A DNA stretch of 64,000 bases from Parahoeflea alexandrii (GTDB taxonomy: Bacteria; Pseudomonadota; Alphaproteobacteria; Rhizobiales; Rhizobiaceae), in contig NZ_JAPWHB010000004.1 in the NCBI RefSeq assembly GCF_027214025.1, forward strand, positions 186,001-250,000. Reading direction: 5' to 3'. The number at the start of each line of letters is the position of its first letter. Position 1 is the first letter of the stretch. The notes under the pieces were generated by a model. The model did no database searches and was not told the origin of the DNA. It saw only the letters and a program-made list of their open reading frames with translations. The translations under genes and the position numbers were made by a program. Below, piece after piece: positions 59,606 to 64,000 of the stretch.

Positions 59606-60253
59606 CTACAGACCCTTCAGAAACGGGTTGGTGCGGCGTTCGTCGCCGATCTTGCCACCCGGGCCATGGCCGCAGATGAAGCCGACCTCGTCTCCAAGCG
59701 GGAACACCTTGTCGCGGATCGAGTTGAGCAGCGTCTGGTGATCGCCGCCCGGCAGATCGGTCCGCCCGATCGAGCCAGCGAACAGCACGTCGCCCACATG
59801 CGCAAAGCCGTTCTCGCGATTGTAGTAGATCACGTGACCGGGCGCATGGCCCGGCGTGTGCGAGACCTCGAATTCGTGCGCGCCGAAAGACACCTTGTCG
59901 CCGTCGTCAAGCCACTGGTCAGGCGCCACGTTGCGCACCTGCATGTCGAGGCCGAACATCCTGGCCTGGTCTTCCAGCCCCGACAGCAGCGGCAGATCGG
60001 CCTTGTGCGGCCCGATGATCTTGACGCCAAGCTTCTCGCGCAACTCGTCGGCGCCGCCGGCATGATCGATATGCCCGTGCGTCAGCCAGATCGCCTCGAT
60101 AGTGAGGCCGTTCTCGCTGATCGTCTGCAGGATCACGTCGACGTCACCGCCCGGATCGACCACCACGCCGGACTTGGTGTCCTGGTCAAACAGCACCGTG
60201 CAATTCTGCTGGAAGGGAGTGACGGGGATGATCCCGGCTTGCAAGTTGCCCAT
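59606..60253 (-). CDS. MBL-fold hydrolase, glyoxalase II-like (YcbL type)
   Basis: 215 residues with the metallo-beta-lactamase zinc site THGHIDHAGG plus the downstream HTPGHAPGHV, GDVLFAGSIGRTDLPGG and FICGHGPGGKIG. Length and motifs fit the small YcbL-like hydroxyacylglutathione hydrolase family, which cleaves S-lactoylglutathione or related thioesters. The ATG at 60253 is chosen; a longer frame upstream is not homologous. Confidence 0.93.
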   Translation of the reverse strand: MGNLQAGIIPVTPFQQNCTVLFDQDTKSGVVVDPGGDVDVILQTISENGLTIEAIWLTHGHIDHAGGADELREKLGVKIIGPHKADLPLLSGLEDQARMFGLDMQVRNVAPDQWLDDGDKVSFGAHEFEVSHTPGHAPGHVIYYNRENGFAHVGDVLFAGSIGRTDLPGGDHQTLLNSIRDKVFPLGDEVGFICGHGPGGKIGDERRTNPFLKGL

Positions 60254-60372
60254 TGTGAACGTTCCTGTTGTTCGACTCACTGGCCGCAAAATGAACGCAC
60301 GGGCAGCGGATGTCACCCTCGATTCCGCGCGCTTCGGTCGGATGCCGCCCCAAATGTTCAGGTGCCCGCCCC

Positions 60373-61263
60373 TCAGGCGTTTTCGCTTTCCTTTTGCCCG
60401 GGCAACGCGCCGGAATAGGTGATCTGCGGGAACGGGATCGAGATGCCGTTTTCGTCAAAAGCGATCTTGGCGGCCTTGGTCAGCTCGCGGCTCGTGGTCC
60501 ACCAGTCCGCCGATTTGGTCCAGTAGCGCAAGGTCACGGCAACCGCGCTGTCGCCAAGTTCCGACACATAAGCCCAGGGTTCGGGATCGGACAGGACCCG
60601 GCTGTCCGCTCTTGCCAGTTCCATGAGCACCGATTGCGCCTTCTCGATATCGTCGTCGTAGCCGATGCCGATGACGAGGTCATGACGACGCTCGGGCAGA
60701 CGCGAGTAATTGGTCACCGGGACATTCCACAGCTGCGAGTTCGGCGCCATCCGATACAGGCCATCAAGCGTTTTCAGCTCGGTTGCGAAAAGACCGATTT
60801 CCCGGATGGTGCCCGAAACACCGTCGGCATCGATGTATTCGCCGACCCGGAACGGCCGAAGTACCAGCAGCATGATGCCGGCGGCGATGTTCTGCAGCGT
60901 CCCCTGCAGCGCAAGGCCGATCGCCAGGCCCGCGGCACCCAGCGCGGTGATGATCGAGGCTGTCTGGACGCCAAACTGGCCAAGCACCATGATGACGACC
61001 ACCACCAGAACCGCATAGCGGACAAAGACCGAAAAGAACCCGACCACTGTCGGATCGACGCGGTGGGTTCTGGAAAGCAGGCTCCGCACCCAGCGGCCCA
61101 GGAGCCGCGAGATGCTCCAGCCGACGATGAGTATGAGGATCGCGCCGATCACCGAGAAGGCGTAGGTAACGATGAGAACCTGCAGGCCGTTGAACGCCTC
61201 GCCCCAGCTGCCAAACAATTGCCCCAACTGGGATTCGGATGCACTCGCCATCAGGTCTTCCAT
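60373..61263 (-). CDS. MscS-family mechanosensitive channel
   Basis: A 296-residue channel of the small MscS type. Three N-terminal helices include the pore-lining ALGAAGLAIGLALQGTLQNIAAG (Gly/Ala-packing TM3), followed by the beta domain (RPFRVGEYIDADGVSGTIREIGLFATELKT) and a C-terminal alpha/beta domain. It opens on membrane tension to release solutes during hypo-osmotic shock. ATG 61251 is an alternative start with GGAAG closer by. Confidence 0.94.
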   Translation of the reverse strand: MEDLMASASESQLGQLFGSWGEAFNGLQVLIVTYAFSVIGAILILIVGWSISRLLGRWVRSLLSRTHRVDPTVVGFFSVFVRYAVLVVVVIMVLGQFGVQTASIITALGAAGLAIGLALQGTLQNIAAGIMLLVLRPFRVGEYIDADGVSGTIREIGLFATELKTLDGLYRMAPNSQLWNVPVTNYSRLPERRHDLVIGIGYDDDIEKAQSVLMELARADSRVLSDPEPWAYVSELGDSAVAVTLRYWTKSADWWTTSRELTKAAKIAFDENGISIPFPQITYSGALPGQKESENA

Positions 61264-61401
61264 ACTTTTTCAATCACCTTTTTCATGGTTGTTGCGCGAC
61301 AACTCGCCGTAGACCGGAACGTGCGTAACGGGGATTTGGTTCCATCCGGAACCAAAAAAACTGCGATCAAGTGGAATCCGCTCTCACCGGGCCTTCCGCT
61401 C

Positions 61402-61860
61402 TCAAACTGGAAGGCCACCGCCCTCTTTCAAGGTATCGAGCACGATCGCGGTTTTGACATGCTGCACCGATTCATGCGGCAACAGCACGTCGCTGACGAA
61501 AGCCGACAGGCTGCGCAGGTCCGGCGTCACCACCTTGATGATGTAATCCATCTCGCCGGTCAGCGAGTAGGCTTCGAGAACCTCCGGCAACCCGCCGATC
61601 AGCCGCGCGAACCGCTGCGCATTGTCGCGATTGTGCGTCGCCAGCGTCACCGTGATCAGGTTGACAATGCCCATTCCGAGTTTCTCGCGGTCGAGATCCG
61701 CCCGGTAGCCACGAATGAAGCCCTCCTGCTCCAGCCGGGTCCGCCGCCGGGAACATTGCGAGGCCGACAGATTGACCTTTTGCGACAGCTCGTTGTTGGT
61801 CAGCCGCCCGTCTTCCTGCAGCAGCCGCAACAGCTTGCGGTCGAACTCATCCAGGTGCAC
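61402..61860 (-). CDS. Lrp/AsnC-family transcriptional regulator
   Basis: A 152-residue protein with an HTH (LDEFDRKLLRLLQEDGRLTNNELSQKVNLSASQCSRRRTRLE) and a RAM domain (about 65-145). I start it at GTG 61860 (VHLDEFDRK) because AGGAG lies 9 nt before it. An ATG three codons earlier touches the same AGGAG with no spacing and cannot be used well. It lies just after ilvE, so a role in branched-chain amino acid control is plausible. Confidence 0.93.
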   Translation of the reverse strand: MHLDEFDRKLLRLLQEDGRLTNNELSQKVNLSASQCSRRRTRLEQEGFIRGYRADLDREKLGMGIVNLITVTLATHNRDNAQRFARLIGGLPEVLEAYSLTGEMDYIIKVVTPDLRSLSAFVSDVLLPHESVQHVKTAIVLDTLKEGGGLPV

Positions 61861-61957
61861 GATTCCCATCTCCTATCGCCATCGCTGACATGAGATGAGC
61901 AAATACCATCACGATACCGCGCTGAACACAGCCGCTTTCCGGAAAACGTCCACAAAC

Positions 61958-61988
61958 AAAAAAGGCGGCAGTCCTTTCGGAGCACCGC
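61958..61988 (-). terminator. Intrinsic terminator of ilvE
   Basis: On the minus strand GGCGGTGCTCC-gaaa-GGACTGCCGCC forms an imperfect hairpin ending in a run of T residues, 24 nt after the ilvE stop. Confidence 0.75.
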
Positions 61989-62012
61989 CCTCTTGATCCT
62001 GTTCAGGTATGC

Positions 62013-62903
62013 CTATTCGGCAGCAATCTTCTTCGGCTGGACCTCGGCCATGTAGTCATTGACGAGATTCTGCGCGATCTCGCCGACCGTGAAGCTGTAG
62101 GGCCCGATTTCCGACACCGGGGTGACTTCCGCGGCGGTCCCGGTCAGGAAGCACTGCTCGAAACCCTCGAGCTCTTCCGGCTTGATCGCCCGCTCAATCA
62201 CCTCGTAGCCGCGCTTCTTGGCGAGCCCGATGACGGTGCGGCGGGTGATGCCGTCGAGGAAGCAGTCGGGCGTCGGTGTGTGGATCTTGCCGTCCTTGAC
62301 GAAAAACACGTTGGCACCGGTGGCTTCGGCCACCTGGTCGCGCCAGTCGAGCATCAGCGCGTCGGCATAGCCGCGTTCCTCGGCCCGGTGCTTCGACAGC
62401 GTGCAGATCATGTAGAGACCGGCGGCCTTGGAACGCGACGGCGCGGTGCGCGGATCCGGACGGCGGTACTCGGCGATGTCGAGGCGAATGCCCTTCATCC
62501 GCTCTTCCGGCTTGAAGTAGCTCGGCCACTGCCAGATGGCGATCGCCAGGTTGATCCTGTTCTTCTGCGCCGAGACGCCCATCATTTCCGAGCCGCGCCA
62601 GGCGATCGGCCGGACATAGGCGTCTTCGAAGCCCTGCCGCGCTAGCAGCTCGACGCAGGCCTGGTCGATCTCGGCGACGCTGTAGGGGATCTTGAAGCCC
62701 AGGATCTCGCCCGACGTATGCAGCCGCTCGGTGTGCTCGGTCAGCTTGAAGATCTCGCCGCCATAGGCGCGCTCGCCTTCGAACACGGCGCTGGCATAAT
62801 GCAGCCCATGGGTCAGGACATGAATTTTCGCATCTTTCCACGGCACGAACTCGCCGTTGAACCAGATTTCGCCTTCGAGCTGGTCAAAAGGTACGGACGC
62901 CAT
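62013..62903 (-). CDS. ilvE: Branched-chain amino acid aminotransferase
   Basis: A 296-residue class IV PLP aminotransferase for leucine, isoleucine and valine. It carries EIWFNGEFVPWKDAKIHVLTHGLHYASAVFEGER, AYVRPIAWRG, the PLP-Lys region APSRSKAAGLYM and the acceptor-loop FFVKDGKIHTPTPDCFLDGITRRTVI. It is full length. It lies between petPR and the Lrp gene, a conserved rhizobial arrangement (from memory). Confidence 0.96.
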   Translation of the reverse strand: MASVPFDQLEGEIWFNGEFVPWKDAKIHVLTHGLHYASAVFEGERAYGGEIFKLTEHTERLHTSGEILGFKIPYSVAEIDQACVELLARQGFEDAYVRPIAWRGSEMMGVSAQKNRINLAIAIWQWPSYFKPEERMKGIRLDIAEYRRPDPRTAPSRSKAAGLYMICTLSKHRAEERGYADALMLDWRDQVAEATGANVFFVKDGKIHTPTPDCFLDGITRRTVIGLAKKRGYEVIERAIKPEELEGFEQCFLTGTAAEVTPVSEIGPYSFTVGEIAQNLVNDYMAEVQPKKIAAE

Positions 62904-63071
62904 CGCGTTTCCTCCAGGCGGTATGCCGCCGTGATAGTGGTTGTCTGAAGCCGGTGTCGGTGACCGTGGCGCAAGCGCCGGATCGCGGCGTGAGGCAAAC
63001 GGGCAATGGCAAGCCGGCGGGCAAGGCCAGTTTGCCTCGCGCGCAAATCGACGCTAGCAATTGCGCCAATT

Positions 63072-63092
63072 TATGTCAACATAGCTGACATA
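63072..63092 (+). promoter_or_regulatory. Perfect palindrome upstream of petP
   Basis: TATGTCA-N7-TGACATA (7+7+7) lies 19 nt before the petP start codon, in the probable core promoter. This is the type of dyad bound by MarR-family repressors such as PetP itself. Confidence 0.65.
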
Positions 63093-63111
63093 TTCGAAAG
63101 GAAAAGTCGTC

Positions 63112-63645
63112 ATGAGCCGTGCCGGCGCAATCAAGCCCGAATCCGACCATATTCTCGACCGACCGATGGGAGACACCGACGGCATCGATTTCGAGATCAT
63201 AGAGCTGTTGTTCTTCGCCTATCGCGATTTCATTTCAGATCCAGATGCGATCCTCGACACCTCGGGCTTCGGCCGCGCCCATCACCGCGTCGTCCACTTC
63301 GTCAACCGGGAACCCGGACTGACGGTTGCAGCCCTGCTCGACACGCTCAAGATCACCAAGCAATCGCTTGCCCGGGTGCTCAAACAATTGATCGATTCAG
63401 GTTATATTGCCCAGGTCGCCGGACCCGAGGACCGCAGGCAACGCCGTCTCTTCCCCACGGAGCGGGGACGCGAGCTCGCCCTGGCGCTGGCGAGGCCACA
63501 GTCTTGCCGCATCGCCAATGCAATGGAAGGTCTGGGCGAGGACGGACGGACGGCGGTCAAGGCTTTTCTGTCTGGCATGATCAATCCGGCCACCCGCGGA
63601 GCGGCAGATGATCGGGAAGACACGATAGAGGGACACAAGCAATGA
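63112..63645 (+). CDS. petP: MarR-family regulator PetP
   Basis: 177 residues with a winged helix-turn-helix (RAHHRVVHFVNREPGLTVAALLDTLKITKQSLARVLKQLIDSGYIAQVAGPEDRRQRRLFPTERGREL). It is named PetP for its coupling by ATGA overlap to the response regulator gene petR, the pair described in Rhodobacter. Ribosome-binding site: AAAGGAAAAG. It is probably autoregulated through 63072-63092. Confidence 0.88.
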   Translation: MSRAGAIKPESDHILDRPMGDTDGIDFEIIELLFFAYRDFISDPDAILDTSGFGRAHHRVVHFVNREPGLTVAALLDTLKITKQSLARVLKQLIDSGYIAQVAGPEDRRQRRLFPTERGRELALALARPQSCRIANAMEGLGEDGRTAVKAFLSGMINPATRGAADDREDTIEGHKQ

Positions 63646-64000
63646 CAAACCCCTTGCCGGACGATGACGCGGCCCATCTTCTTGTCGTCGACGACGACAC
63701 CCGCATTCGAGACCTGCTGTCACGCTACCTGACTGAACAGGGGTTCCGGGTCACCACCGCCGCGGACGCGAACGAGGCCCGCCGCAAGCTCGAAGGCATC
63801 GATTTCGATCTCCTGGTGATCGACGTGATGATGCCCGGCGAAAGCGGCCTGTCGCTGACCCGTTCGCTGCGCGAGATCAAGACCGTGCCGATCCTGATGT
63901 TGACAGCACTTGCCGAAGGCGAAGCCCGCATCGACGGGCTCGAGGCCGGCGCTGACGATTACCTGGCAAAGCCGTTCAATCCGCGCGAGCTGGTGCTCAG
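63642..64000 (+). CDS. petR: Response regulator PetR (5' part, window ends)
   Basis: The first 119 residues of an OmpR-type response regulator. The receiver domain shows VVDDDTRIRDLL (acidic pocket), FDLLVIDVMMPGESG (phospho-acceptor Asp), LMLTAL (conserved Thr) and DDYLAKPFNPREL (conserved Lys). The DNA-binding domain is beyond the window. It overlaps petP by 4 nt, so the two are co-translated. Confidence 0.92.
   Translation, partial: MTNPLPDDDAAHLLVVDDDTRIRDLLSRYLTEQGFRVTTAADANEARRKLEGIDFDLLVIDVMMPGESGLSLTRSLREIKTVPILMLTALAEGEARIDGLEAGADDYLAKPFNPRELVL

Overview
This is a high-GC chromosomal stretch with the hallmarks of an alphaproteobacterium of the Rhizobiales (Hyphomicrobiales). A Rhizobiaceae/Phyllobacteriaceae relative such as Hoeflea is plausible, but the genus is not proven. 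The evidence is the gene order (dnaG-rpoD; greA-lpsB-lpsE-lpsD with opposing lpsC-lrp, then trxB-lsrB; ilvE-petPR), carA and carB lying about 16 kb apart, BA14K, DUF1344 and DUF930 proteins, and two families of palindromic intergenic repeat typical of rhizobia. There is no phage, CRISPR array, insertion sequence, rRNA or tRNA. Almost everything looks like core or lightly accessory chromosome.

Layout. 1-3.6 kb: a palindromic repeat, a DUF930 cell-envelope protein, a GST, small proteins, and a DUF2442 gene behind a repeat-truncated partner. 3.6-8.2 kb: rpoD and dnaG on the minus strand, with a clear dnaG promoter. 8.4-12.3 kb: a c-di-GMP phosphodiesterase with a broken GGDEF domain, a LuxR-type regulator translationally coupled to a PAS protein, and yqeY. 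12.3-17.3 kb: carA with a readable promoter, a VOC protein, a DUF2778 (Tlde1-like) protein, and a membrane protein divergent from an XRE/MmyB regulator around a perfect palindrome. 17.4-24.3 kb: an interrupted hypothetical gene, two chemoreceptors with CheR-docking-like tails, and a MATE exporter between them. 24.4-35.0 kb: a zinc metallopeptidase, membrane and LytTR proteins, a cytochrome c, a GT87 protein, carB, and an MFS exporter behind a near-textbook SoxR box. 35.2-39.7 kb: a DUF2235 pseudogene next to a second palindromic repeat, an FMN reductase/HxlR pair, an FAD oxidoreductase and an EEP hydrolase. 39.7-47.3 kb: greA, the LPS-core glycosyltransferase cluster, lrp, trxB, the LysR regulator lsrB/vtlR and, just after it, a probable AbcR-type small RNA. 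47.4-64 kb: an SDR/LysR pair, a diacylglycerol-kinase-like protein, aatA, a stand-alone EAL protein, a PQQ sugar dehydrogenase, an EamA transporter, two DUF1344 genes, a cold-shock gene, BA14K, MBL hydrolase, MscS channel, an Lrp-family regulator, ilvE, and petP with the start of petR.

The most interesting signals are regulatory: the sRNA downstream of lsrB with a LysR box about 65 bp before its inferred start; the SoxR box spaced exactly inside a 19-bp promoter; a terminator-like hairpin in the greA leader; palindromic operators in front of petP and between the XRE pair; and covarying arms in the 140-bp palindromic repeat. No clearly new multi-gene system (defence, secretion or biosynthetic) was found.
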